Assembly (NCBI GenBank): GCA_003105035.1
Contig: PQAL01000043.1
Coordinates: 34,014-98,013 of the forward strand
Reading direction: 5' to 3'
DNA: 64,000 nucleotides
Source of the DNA: Anaerolineales bacterium
Lineage (GTDB): Bacteria; Chloroflexota; Anaerolineae; Anaerolineales; UBA4823
A program made the position numbers and the translations under genes. This document shows positions 1-8,500 of this stretch, piece after piece (position 1 is the first letter of the stretch; each line of letters starts with the position of its first letter). The notes under the pieces are model-generated. The model was not told where the DNA came from and ran no database searches. It worked only from the letters and a program-made list of their open reading frames with translations.

Positions 1-76
1 GTGGCCGCTCATGATCGTTCAATTCTGGCTGTTTCCAGCTTGATTTTGCATGTCGGAGAAGCAGGAGTGTTTTCAT
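1..76 (-). CDS. sixA: SixA-type histidine phosphatase, N-terminal fragment (cut by window edge)
   Basis: Only the first 25 codons are inside the window. They begin MKTLLLLRHAKSSW, with the RHA(K/E)SSW signature of SixA-like members of the histidine phosphatase (phosphoglycerate mutase) superfamily; the His of RHA is the nucleophile that is transiently phosphorylated. SixA removes phosphate from phosphohistidine proteins in bacteria; the substrate here is unknown. A GAGGGT ribosome site lies about 6 bases upstream of the ATG at 74-76. It is divergent from the HAD phosphatase gene, with both promoters meeting at a palindromic -10 box. The fragment is short, but the motif at the very N-terminus makes the call fairly safe. 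Confidence 0.75.
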   Translation of the reverse strand, partial: MKTLLLLRHAKSSWKQPELNDHERP

Positions 77-106
77 AGAATACCCTCGAATATCATTCCT
101 GTACCC

Positions 107-114
107 ATTATAAT
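107..114. promoter_or_regulatory. Palindromic ATTATAAT: shared -10 box of divergent promoters
   Basis: ATTATAAT reads identically on both strands and so gives TATAAT to the plus-strand HAD gene (109-114) and to the minus-strand sixA gene (112-107). Predicted transcription starts are near 121 (+) and 100 (-), giving short leaders of about 16 and 24 bases. No convincing -35 box was found on either side. Confidence 0.5.
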
Positions 115-136
115 TGCATCTTGATTTTTTATTGGG

Positions 137-829
137 ATGGTGACGATGATCCGCGCAATCATTTTTGATTTTGATGGCTTGATCTTGGAGACGGAAGAAC
201 CAACCTACCAGGCATGGGCGGAAATCTACCAGTCCTTCGGTTTCCCCCTGCCGTTTTCGACTTGGATGGCCAATGTCGGCACCACCCAGGGAGATTTTGA
301 CCCGCGCAGTGAGCTGGAACGCCTGGTGAAGGGCAGCCTGGATTGGGAGCAAATCGAGCTCCGGCGGCGCGCGATCGAAAACCAGCTGATAGAAACCCAG
401 CCTGCATTACCCGGGGCAGCCCAGTACCTGCAGGATGCGCGCCGCCTGGGATACAAAGTGGGTATAGCCTCGAATTCCCCCATTGCATGGGTGACGAAAT
501 ACATGAGTCGCCTGGGCTTGCTAGACTGTGTCGACCGCTTCAGCACTTCCGACTTCGTCAAACATATCAAGCCAGACCCCGAGATTTATCTGAATGCGCT
601 GCAGGCCTTAGAGCTGAGTGCAGCAGACGCCATCGCTCTGGAGGATTCACTGATTGGGGTCCGTGCTGCCCGGCGGGCAGGGATATTCTGCGTTGCGGTG
701 CCCAATCCATTGATCAGGGGGGTAACCTTTGCTGAGGCGAATTTTCAGCTCCAGTCGTTGGAGGAGATGCCGCTGGAGAGCTTGCTTGAGCGTATAAATC
801 CATTAAAAACACAGGAAGTCGCTGCTTAG
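137..829 (+). CDS. HAD-superfamily phosphatase, beta-phosphoglucomutase-like
   Basis: A 230-residue HAD hydrolase with all four motifs: DFDGLILETE near residues 11-20 (nucleophile Asp and acid/base Asp), a Ser in GIASNS (motif II), Lys in KHIKPDP (motif III) and ALEDSLIGV (motif IV, Mg ligand). The small alpha-helical cap between motif I and II and the DFDGxxxxTE signature place it in the group of beta-phosphoglucomutase and sugar- or glycerol-phosphatases; the exact substrate cannot be read from sequence. The ATG at 137 and the in-frame ATG at 146 are both possible starts; neither has a strong ribosome site. It is monocistronic and divergent from sixA. Confidence 0.85.
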   Translation: MVTMIRAIIFDFDGLILETEEPTYQAWAEIYQSFGFPLPFSTWMANVGTTQGDFDPRSELERLVKGSLDWEQIELRRRAIENQLIETQPALPGAAQYLQDARRLGYKVGIASNSPIAWVTKYMSRLGLLDCVDRFSTSDFVKHIKPDPEIYLNALQALELSAADAIALEDSLIGVRAARRAGIFCVAVPNPLIRGVTFAEANFQLQSLEEMPLESLLERINPLKTQEVAA

Positions 830-842
830 GCGGCTCCCTGGT

Positions 843-888
843 GCGCTGCAGCACCCTTATCCGATCTGGAGGAGGGATGCTGCAGCGC
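843..888 (+). terminator. Hairpin downstream of the HAD gene
   Basis: GCGCTGCAGCA at 843-853 pairs perfectly with 878-888 (11 bp) around a 24-base loop that has further G/C pairing. No T-run follows, so it may be a weak or Rho-assisted terminator, or an RNA stability element. Confidence 0.4.
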
Positions 889-906
889 TGAGTCTAAAAC
901 GTTCAC

Positions 907-935
907 TTGACATGGCTGACATCACCTCCTATACG
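907..935 (+). promoter_or_regulatory. Promoter for the ABC exporter unit (TTGACA-N17-TATACG)
   Basis: TTGACA at 907-912 and TATACG at 930-935 are spaced by 17 bases. A second TATAAT lies at 1027-1032 with no good -35 box. The first promoter would give a leader of about 120 bases that includes a small GGTGGC/GCCACC hairpin at 954-968; the second gives a leader of about 23 bases. Confidence 0.5.
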
Positions 936-1061
936 GTGGGATAGCATATGAAAGGTGGCGTTGCCACCACCCGTTACTTAAAGTATCACACAAATTGAAC
1001 TGGCCGTCAATGGATGGTCATTGGGTTATAATAGCCAATCGTTCGCGAAGGTGAGGCTACG

Positions 1062-3029
1062 ATGGGATTTCATGGTGGTGGTTGGTTTTCATACCTCAGC
1101 TCAACCGGCGAAAAGCCCAAGGTGACCCTGGGGTTGTTACGGCGGGTGATGGCTTATTCAAAACCTTACCGCTGGAAGTTGGTGGCTATGCTGTTGCTCA
1201 TCCTGGTTTCCACCGGCCTGGCCCTGCTCACCCCGCTCATCCTGCGCAATTTAATCGATAAGACCATCCCCTCTGGTAACATCACACAGCTCATCCTGCT
1301 GGCACTTGCCCTGCTGCTTATCCCGGCAGTGGGAGGCTTGCTGGGTGTTGTCCAACGGCGCCTTAATGCCACGGTCGGTGAGGGGGTTATCTACGACCTG
1401 CGGGTAGCCCTGTATAGCCGCCTTCAGCGCATGTCGCTGCATTTTTTTACCAACACCCGCTTGGGCGAGTTAATGAGCCGGCTCAACAACGACGTGGTGG
1501 GTGCCCAGAATGCCATCAGCAACACCATCGTGAGCATCATCACCAACATCGTCCAGGCCGCCGCCGTGCTGGTGGTCATGCTCACCCTGGAGTGGCGCCT
1601 GACCCTGATCAGCATCATTATCCTGCCGCTTTTCATCCTGGCTGCCCGCCATATGGGAGGTCGCCTGCGTGATATCTCGCGGCGCCAGCTGGAAGCCAAT
1701 GCCCAGATGAACGCCACCATGAACGAAACCCTCAACATTGGCGGTGCACTGCTGGTCAAGTTGTTTGGCCGGGTGGACACGGAAGTGCAGCGCTTTGAGG
1801 GTCGGGCTGCCCAGGTGCGCGATCTGGGGATCGGCAGGGCTTTCCTGGGCGCCATTTTCTTCATTATCATAGGTTTGGTCAGCGCAGTCGGTACAGCCTT
1901 GGTTTATGGCATTGGGGGCTACCTGGTGATGCAGAATGCTTTCACCATCGGCACCATCGTTGCCTTCGGGGCATATATGTCCAGCCTGTACGGCGCCTTG
2001 CAAGGTCTCACCAACGCCCCGGTTGATTTTGCCACATCGGTGGTCAGCTTCGAGCGCGTTTTTGAGGTCATCGATCTGCCGCACGACATCCAGGAAAAAC
2101 CCGATGCGCTTGCCCTGAGTGCTGTGCGCGGTGAGCTGGTCTTTGAACACGTCACCTTCCGCTATGACACGGATGGCAAAGCCCTGCTGAGCGATGTAAA
2201 GCGCTACGGCCGCATGGATAATGTCGATGCGGTGCTTTCCGGAGAGCCTCAACCCCAGAAGGCCCCCACCCCCAAAACCATAGAGACCCAACCCGTTGGC
2301 GATGTGGAAGAGCCTGGCCATAACCAGGCGCGCTTGAACGCCCTGGAAGATGTGAGCTTTATCGCCCAGCCAGGCCAGCTGGTTGCCCTGGTAGGGCCCA
2401 GTGGAGCGGGCAAGACCACCCTCACTTACCTGATCCCGCGCTTGTACGACCCCACCAGCGGGCGCATCCTGCTGGATGGCCACGATCTGCGTGATGTAAC
2501 CCTAGATTCACTCTCGGCCCAGATCGGCATGGTGACCCAGGAGACGCACCTGTTCCACGATACCATCCGCACCAACCTGCTATATGCTAGGCTGGATGCT
2601 TCCCAGGCCGGGCTGGAGGCAGCCTGTGTGGCGGCCAATATCCATGACTTTATCGCAAGCCTGCCCGATGGCTACGATACGATTGTGGGTGAGCGTGGCT
2701 ATCGCCTGAGCGGCGGCGAGAAACAGCGCGTGGCCCTGGCGCGCGTCATCCTCAAAGACCCACGCATCCTGGTATTGGATGAAGCCACCAGCAGCCTGGA
2801 CAGCGAGTCGGAGATGCTCATCCAGGAAGCCCTCAAGCGCGTGATGGTGGGTCGTACCAGCATCGTGATTGCCCACCGCCTCAGCACCATCCTGGCCGCA
2901 GATATGATCCTGGTCATGGATCGCGGCAGCATCGTCGAACGCGGCACCCACCGTGAGTTACTGGCTAAGGGTGGGCTGTATGCCCAGCTTTATGAAACCC
3001 AATTCAGTTGTGAGAGAGAAATGGCATGA
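1062..3029 (+). CDS. ABC exporter half-transporter (fused membrane and ATPase domains)
   Basis: A 655-residue type-IV ABC exporter half-transporter, expected to act as a homo- or heterodimer in the cytoplasmic membrane. An N-terminal six-helix membrane domain (about residues 35-330) is followed by a nucleotide-binding domain with Walker A GPSGAGKTT near 445, the signature LSGGEKQR near 548, and Walker B ILVLDEATSSLD near 569, so ATP hydrolysis looks intact. Unusual is an insertion of about 55 residues, roughly 369-424, placed between the first beta strand (VFEHVTFRY) and the strand before Walker A. The ribosome site GGTGAGG precedes the ATG. The stop overlaps the next start by ATGA. Substrate unknown: lipid, drug or peptide are all possible. 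Confidence 0.9.
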   Translation: MGFHGGGWFSYLSSTGEKPKVTLGLLRRVMAYSKPYRWKLVAMLLLILVSTGLALLTPLILRNLIDKTIPSGNITQLILLALALLLIPAVGGLLGVVQRRLNATVGEGVIYDLRVALYSRLQRMSLHFFTNTRLGELMSRLNNDVVGAQNAISNTIVSIITNIVQAAAVLVVMLTLEWRLTLISIIILPLFILAARHMGGRLRDISRRQLEANAQMNATMNETLNIGGALLVKLFGRVDTEVQRFEGRAAQVRDLGIGRAFLGAIFFIIIGLVSAVGTALVYGIGGYLVMQNAFTIGTIVAFGAYMSSLYGALQGLTNAPVDFATSVVSFERVFEVIDLPHDIQEKPDALALSAVRGELVFEHVTFRYDTDGKALLSDVKRYGRMDNVDAVLSGEPQPQKAPTPKTIETQPVGDVEEPGHNQARLNALEDVSFIAQPGQLVALVGPSGAGKTTLTYLIPRLYDPTSGRILLDGHDLRDVTLDSLSAQIGMVTQETHLFHDTIRTNLLYARLDASQAGLEAACVAANIHDFIASLPDGYDTIVGERGYRLSGGEKQRVALARVILKDPRILVLDEATSSLDSESEMLIQEALKRVMVGRTSIVIAHRLSTILAADMILVMDRGSIVERGTHRELLAKGGLYAQLYETQFSCEREMA

Positions 3030-3457
3030 ATATATATTTTGCTTGTTCGATCACTGGCGGCCGTCAGGATGAGCAGGTGTACCAGCGCTTGGTGGCAGCC
3101 CTGCAGGAATTCGGTCACCATGTGCCCACGGCCTTGCTGGCCAGCCCCGATGTGATGCCCCTGGAGGGCGTGGTACCTGCCCGGGATGTCTATGAGCGCG
3201 ACGTCAGGTGGATCTCGGAATGTGACTTCCTGCTCGCCGAGGTCAGCACTCCCTCGCATGGCGTGGGTTATGAGATCGGTTATGCCCTGTCATTGAACAA
3301 GCAGGTTTTGTGCCTCTATCGGAAGGGTCGCAAGGTTTCCAAGATGATCCTCGGCAACCCGCACCCCTGTCTGACGGTGCATGACTATGAAACCCCCGAT
3401 CAGGCAGTGAATATGTTGAATACTTTTTTAGCTGGCCTGACCGTCATTGAGGCATGA
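3026..3457 (+). CDS. 2'-deoxynucleoside 5'-phosphate N-hydrolase (DNPH1/RCL-like)
   Basis: A 143-residue member of the nucleoside 2-deoxyribosyltransferase fold. The start MNIYFACSITGGRQDE and the segment LAEVSTPSHGVGYEIGYA match the DNPH1 (RCL) branch, which hydrolyses deoxynucleoside monophosphates to base and deoxyribose 5-phosphate; the Glu in AEVS is the expected nucleophile and the upstream Asp in SECDFLLAEV is also conserved. Length fits the family. A nucleotide-sanitising or salvage role is inferred. A deoC gene, which would consume deoxyribose 5-phosphate, lies 50 kb away in the same window. It is translationally coupled on both sides (ATGA overlaps with the ABC exporter and RarD). 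Confidence 0.8.
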   Translation: MNIYFACSITGGRQDEQVYQRLVAALQEFGHHVPTALLASPDVMPLEGVVPARDVYERDVRWISECDFLLAEVSTPSHGVGYEIGYALSLNKQVLCLYRKGRKVSKMILGNPHPCLTVHDYETPDQAVNMLNTFLAGLTVIEA

Positions 3458-4350
3458 TGAATAAGGGCATCCTGGCTGGCATCGGGGCCTATGTATTCTG
3501 GGGGCTTTTCCCCATTTACTGGCGATTGTTGGAAAGTGTCCCTGCCATCGAGATTCTGGCTCATCGCGTAGTTTGGTCGCTGGTGTTCATGCTGGGGTTG
3601 TTGCTCCTGCAAAAGGACCTGTTCTGGTGGAAAGGCATCCTGCAGAACCGGCGTACATGGCTGCTCTATACCATGGCAGCCATCCTGCTCTCGGCCAACT
3701 GGTTCACTTACATTTGGGCGGTCAATGCCGGTTATGTGGTGGAAGCCTCCTTGGGGTACTTTATCAATCCCCTGGTCAACTTCATGTTGGGCGTGATTTT
3801 CTTCAAGGAAAAGCTGCGTGGAGGCCAGCTGGCGGCTGTGATCCTGGCAGTGCTGGGCGTGCTTTACCTGACCTTTAATTACGGCAGCCTGCCCTGGATT
3901 TCGCTGGTGTTGGCGTTCACCTTCGGTATGTACGGGCTGATTAAGAAAATTGCTCCCCTCGAATCGATGCATGGTTTCAGCCTGGAAACCGCCGTGATGT
4001 TCCTGCCTGCCCTGGCATTTTTACTCTACCGGAATGCATCCGGAATGGGTGCCTTCGCCCAACAGGGAGCGGCAGTTACCATCCTGTTGATTCTGGCTGG
4101 CCCGGTGACTTCCATTCCTCTGCTCATGTTCGGCTTCGCCGTGCGCCGCATCACCCTCTCTTTGCTTGGTTTCCTGCAGTATATCGCCCCCACCTTACAG
4201 TTCCTGCTGGGCGTGTATGTCTATCACGAGCCCTTCCCCACCTCCCGGCTGGTCGGTTTCTGTATCATCTGGCTGGCTTTGCTGTTGTACTCACTGGAGA
4301 GTGTGTACTTTAACCGTAAAGCTCGACCGTCACTGGTCGAGCCGCTGTAG
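3454..4350 (+). CDS. rarD: EamA-family transporter RarD
   Basis: A 298-residue integral membrane protein of the drug/metabolite transporter superfamily with about ten hydrophobic helices arranged as two EamA repeats. The N-terminus GILAGIGAYVFWGLFPIYW and the segments HRVVWSLVF and NWFTYIWAVN are characteristic of RarD (chloramphenicol-sensitivity protein family). The substrate is not established for the family. It is last in the three-gene coupled unit and its last 21 bases overlap, tail to tail, with the M28 peptidase gene on the other strand. Confidence 0.87.
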   Translation: MMNKGILAGIGAYVFWGLFPIYWRLLESVPAIEILAHRVVWSLVFMLGLLLLQKDLFWWKGILQNRRTWLLYTMAAILLSANWFTYIWAVNAGYVVEASLGYFINPLVNFMLGVIFFKEKLRGGQLAAVILAVLGVLYLTFNYGSLPWISLVLAFTFGMYGLIKKIAPLESMHGFSLETAVMFLPALAFLLYRNASGMGAFAQQGAAVTILLILAGPVTSIPLLMFGFAVRRITLSLLGFLQYIAPTLQFLLGVYVYHEPFPTSRLVGFCIIWLALLLYSLESVYFNRKARPSLVEPL

Positions 4351-5529
4351 TATATCCCAAACCAATCCCTGGATGCGTTCAAGGGCAGCCGGCTGGAGTT
4401 TGCTGGGTGTATCTGTCATGCGGTGCCACTCCGGCATGAGCGTCGACCCAGTGCGCGAAGCGATCAGACGGGCCGCGTTGAAGCCGCGGTCCAGCAGCAG
4501 ACTGCACTCAGTGGAGGCACCCACCAGTGGGGTTTTATCCGCCTTCAGCCCGTAGGGCTGACCAACTTTCTTGAGCAATGTCTCCATCTCCTGTGAAATG
4601 GTGACCCTCCGCAGGCTGCCTTCTTCGCGGATGTAATTCAAGGTATCACCAATCCCCACCATCTCAAGGTCGATGAACCAGGCCTCTTTGAGTTCGTTTC
4701 CATAAGTTGCCATCAGCGCCTGGATTCCATCCCCGCTGCTCTCCTCGCAGCCAGTAAATGCCAACCAGACTTCAGTGTTCTTCAGCGGTTGCTCTGCCAG
4801 CCTCCCGGCGAGTGCCAGCAGGGTGCCCACTGAGCTGGCGTTGTCGTTTGCCCCCGGTGAGTAGGGGCCCAGGTCTGCAGTTACTCCTGTGAACCAGCCC
4901 AGGAAGTGAAAGCCTGCCAGGCAGATCCCCAGCCAGCCAAAGGCGGGCCAGTCGGTTAATCCAGCCAGCAGGTATACAGGGATCGCCAGGAATATCCCTA
5001 ATATCGCCATCATCCCGATTGGGCCGAACAGACGCACCAGGAAATCGCTGGCGAACCAGAACACTGCCCGGTGGCTGTCGAGGTGGGCAACCAGCACGAC
5101 CTGGCGCTCTGCTTGATCGGTTGGCGGGATCCTGGCAATGACGTTCTGGCTGGGCGCTTGCGGCAGGCTGTTACGCAGGGGGTTACTCCGGTAGGTAAAC
5201 CTGAGCCAGTACAGATATCCGCTTATGCCGAAGGCCAGCACTGCGATGATCACCGCTGGGAGCTCACCCACCGGTTTTCGCAGCAGCCAGTAGGCAGCAT
5301 GCCCGACCAATGCCAACCCAAGCACCATGGCGATAAACAGCCACAGCGAACGCTCCCCAGAAAAGAGTTGCAGGCTGATGTTTTGTAAGCCCAGCGAGGC
5401 TAGCTGTGCTTGCACGTACTCAGCAGCCTGTTTTTCAGCCTGGGTGGCAGAACCGCGCCCGGTTTTGGAGAGGTGCTGGGCATGCGCCAGGGCACGTTGG
5501 GCATACCGTGCTGGGTCAGTGTAGTTCAA
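4330..5529 (-). CDS. Membrane-embedded M28 family zinc peptidase
   Basis: A 399-residue protein with an M28 aminopeptidase fold interrupted by membrane helices. All expected metal and catalytic residues are visible: His149 and Asp151 (AHLDSH), Asp229 (GANDNAS), Glu262-Glu263 (CEES), Asp287 (FIDLEM) and a final His in EWHRMTD near 375. Hydrophobic segments lie at about 62-83, 90-108, 168-190 and 197-215, so the last two pairs flank the zinc site. The substrate is unknown. The only usual start codon in frame is a TTG at 5529; an AAGAGAGAG ribosome-like site lies about 25 bases upstream, so the true start is uncertain. It lies downstream of the macroglobulin gene on the same strand (64 bases apart) and could be co-transcribed. 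Confidence 0.85.
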   Translation of the reverse strand: MNYTDPARYAQRALAHAQHLSKTGRGSATQAEKQAAEYVQAQLASLGLQNISLQLFSGERSLWLFIAMVLGLALVGHAAYWLLRKPVGELPAVIIAVLAFGISGYLYWLRFTYRSNPLRNSLPQAPSQNVIARIPPTDQAERQVVLVAHLDSHRAVFWFASDFLVRLFGPIGMMAILGIFLAIPVYLLAGLTDWPAFGWLGICLAGFHFLGWFTGVTADLGPYSPGANDNASSVGTLLALAGRLAEQPLKNTEVWLAFTGCEESSGDGIQALMATYGNELKEAWFIDLEMVGIGDTLNYIREEGSLRRVTISQEMETLLKKVGQPYGLKADKTPLVGASTECSLLLDRGFNAARLIASRTGSTLMPEWHRMTDTPSKLQPAALERIQGLVWDILQRLDQ

Positions 5530-5593
5530 TTCTATGGTGTCGATGTTTGCATTCTCTCTCTTGTAGATAATTTACAGATCGGCAAACGGTGAA

Positions 5594-8500
5594 TTAAGGT
5601 TTTATCTCCAGCATGCCTCCCGCACTGTTTCCCTGTACCTCGGGGAAATACACCATCCAGGCATGTGTAGGCAGCAAGTGATACTCGCCAGCCTGGAGGA
5701 TGTTGAGCGTATAGGTCAATTCATAGGTACCAGCAAGCAGGTAGGCGGCTGTCCAGCTGATATGGTCATCATAGATGCGAGCTGCATCAAACAGCCACCA
5801 CGCCCATCCATCACGGTAAGGATCGGTCGAATCATACAGTGGTAGCGGCTCGCCCATGTCTCCCAGCTGCATCGTTTTAATGTTGGTGTTGTAGATTTCG
5901 CTTCCCGCTGGGATATAGTCTTCCACCTTGAAGTGATAGGCATCCGTGGGCAGGATGATGACCAGGCGCACAACTACCTTATCACCCACCCTGGCGGAGC
6001 TGATGGGGGTGGCTGTTGCCAGGTCGGACCCATACGGATAATATGACCGGCTGACGCTGACACCTCCATTAAAGGGTGCCACATCTTCAGCCGGGCGCGA
6101 TACGTTGAGCGCGGCTGTGTAGTACAGCTGCCCTGTGCCCACCTGGCGCTGGATGGTCAGGCTGTTCGGGTCATTTGGGAAAAGGTTGCCGATCGGCTGG
6201 CTGGTTGTCACTGGGCTGAGCTGGGTTTCGCCATCCGCTTCTCCGCTGGCAATCTGGGTGCCATTCAGGCTGGCTCCGAAGGTGTAGTTGCTGTTTAATT
6301 CGCCGGTGCCTTTCATCACCTCATCCATTGCCAGCAGGATCCAGCTATCTTCATAGGTGGAGTTCCAGCAGCCATCTGCCTGGCGGTTAGACATCAGGTA
6401 GTTAACCGCATCGGGGATCAGCGCCGAATCCGGCTCGAGCTGCGCCAGGGTGTACAGTACGATGGCGCTGTTGGAAAGCGTGGAGGTCATGTTGTTCCAG
6501 TCGGGGTTGGTCACCTCCCAGTGTACTCCGGTAGCTGAGCGGATGGCCGTGGCCTGCAAGTCGGAAATCAAGGTGGGAATGGCATCACTGCTGGATGAGG
6601 TCAGATCCAGCGATAAGGCCAGGAAAGCCTTGGCCCACGGGCTGAGCCGGTCGCGTACCTGGTATAGCTCGTTGGCACTTTCCAGGTTGCCTGCCCCGGC
6701 TAGTTTAAGGGCGTAATTCTCAAATGCCTGGCGGTCCAGCATCCAGGCTTTGGCGGTGGAGTCTGGCGTAACCAGGGACGAGGTGACAAATCCCACGGTG
6801 TTGCTGATCGTGTCCGATGGCACTGCAATCCCCACCGCCTGGCTGGTCGCCAGCCCGTAAAGCACATAAGAGGAGATATAGGCATCGCTCACACTGTTCC
6901 GGCACCAGCCCCAGCCGCCATCAGCATTCTGCAGCATGAGTAGCTTTCCCAAGGCCTGCTCAAGGTTGCTGTCCAGGCTGGTTTTAAGGTCGGGTGCCTC
7001 AATCCCGAAGCTCTGCAGGGTGGTGTAGGTCACCAGGTTCGGTAGGAAGCTCGAAAGTACCGGTTCCGTGCATTCCGAGGGGTAGTACTTAAGCGCCTCC
7101 AGGCTGTCCAGCATGGCAGAGGCCAGGGATGGATTAAGCTCGACATCCAGGGAACCCTGTTTGGCATCGAAGGTTGCCGGCAGGCTGACCAGCTCCAGGC
7201 GTTCGCCCGCTTCTGGCAAGCTGCCTGAGGTGGCAAAGGTCTGCGGGGCGGTATACCTCAGCACCGGTAGGGCTCCGTTCGCCACCAGGATGGCATCCTG
7301 CAGGTTACCAGCCTTAACTGAGAAACGCAAGGAGACACTGGCAACATCCTCAGCGCTGCCCCACCATTCCAGGCGCACCCGCCCATATGCAGGCACGCTG
7401 ACGGGTTGCGATATCTGTCCAGGGTCGTCTAGCGTGAATCCGCTTGCCTGGAGCGTGGCCATCCCTTCCAGGGCGTTCTCGGTGTTGTTCTGCACCACCG
7501 CTGCCAGCTGGGCATGGTCGCCCACCACCAAAAAGCGCGGAGTCGCCGGGTTGATTAGCAGCTCCTGGGTAGTGACCACTTCGATTTGTGTTTCACCCAC
7601 CAGGGTTTCTTTGGTCAGGCCGCGCACCAGCACCTGCCAGGTGGTCAGGCTGTCTGGCAGGTTGATGCTGACCGTGGCTTCTCCGTTGGCGTCCGTGCGA
7701 ATTTGCGCATTCCAGTAGGCCGTGTCGGGGAAATTTTCACGGGTCACCGATTCTGGTGCTTCCCCGCCGCCTCCACCACCCATCCCTCCAGGCATGTAGC
7801 GCAACCTCTGGCCCGAGGCCGCCAGGCTTAGCCCGGTCTGCACGGCTAGTGCCTGATTGCCATAGAAAGCCTGATAAATATCCTTTGCGTTAGGGTTTGC
7901 CAGGCTGAGCACTGCCTTGTCCACTACAGCCAGGGAGAACTCACCCTCCACCGGCTTTCCGTCAGCATCGGTGATACGCAGGTTGAACTTTACTGGCTCG
8001 CCCGGCCCTGTGCGCTCGGGTGTGCTGGTGAGCGTCACTTCAAGGTAGTTAAAGGACGGATCTACGGTCAGGTTGGTATACCCCTGGCGGAAATCGGGGT
8101 AGCCATTTTCATCGTATCCCAGCAGGGTGACTGCCACATAGACGTTGGGAGCTTCATCTTTGGTGAGCTGCATGGGTATCGTGCTACCGCCCGGTTCCAG
8201 GTGCAGGATCTGGTGATCAAGGATTGAGCCGCGCTCGATTGTTAGTAATCCCAGGGCAGTGTCGTTGAACGGGTTGGGGACGAATACCTGGGCAGTCTCA
8301 CCAGCCTGGTAGCCGTCTTTGTCAGGCACCAGGCGTATGCGCTGGTTGGGCAGGGAAGGCCACACGCTGGTGCCTGCCCCTCCGACCCAGATAACCACCT
8401 GCGTCAGCGTGCCATCCCCATCTATGTCAAGTTGGTACGTGCCAGCCTGGGGTGGGGTGAACACCACCCTGCCCGTACCGTCTGCTGCTGTGCTGAGCGT

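Noticed and set aside
1470..2483. 337-codon open frame on the minus strand inside the ABC exporter gene
   Set aside because: It lies fully antisense to a gene with intact ABC motifs, has no ribosome site and a His/Gln-rich composition typical of a shadow frame.
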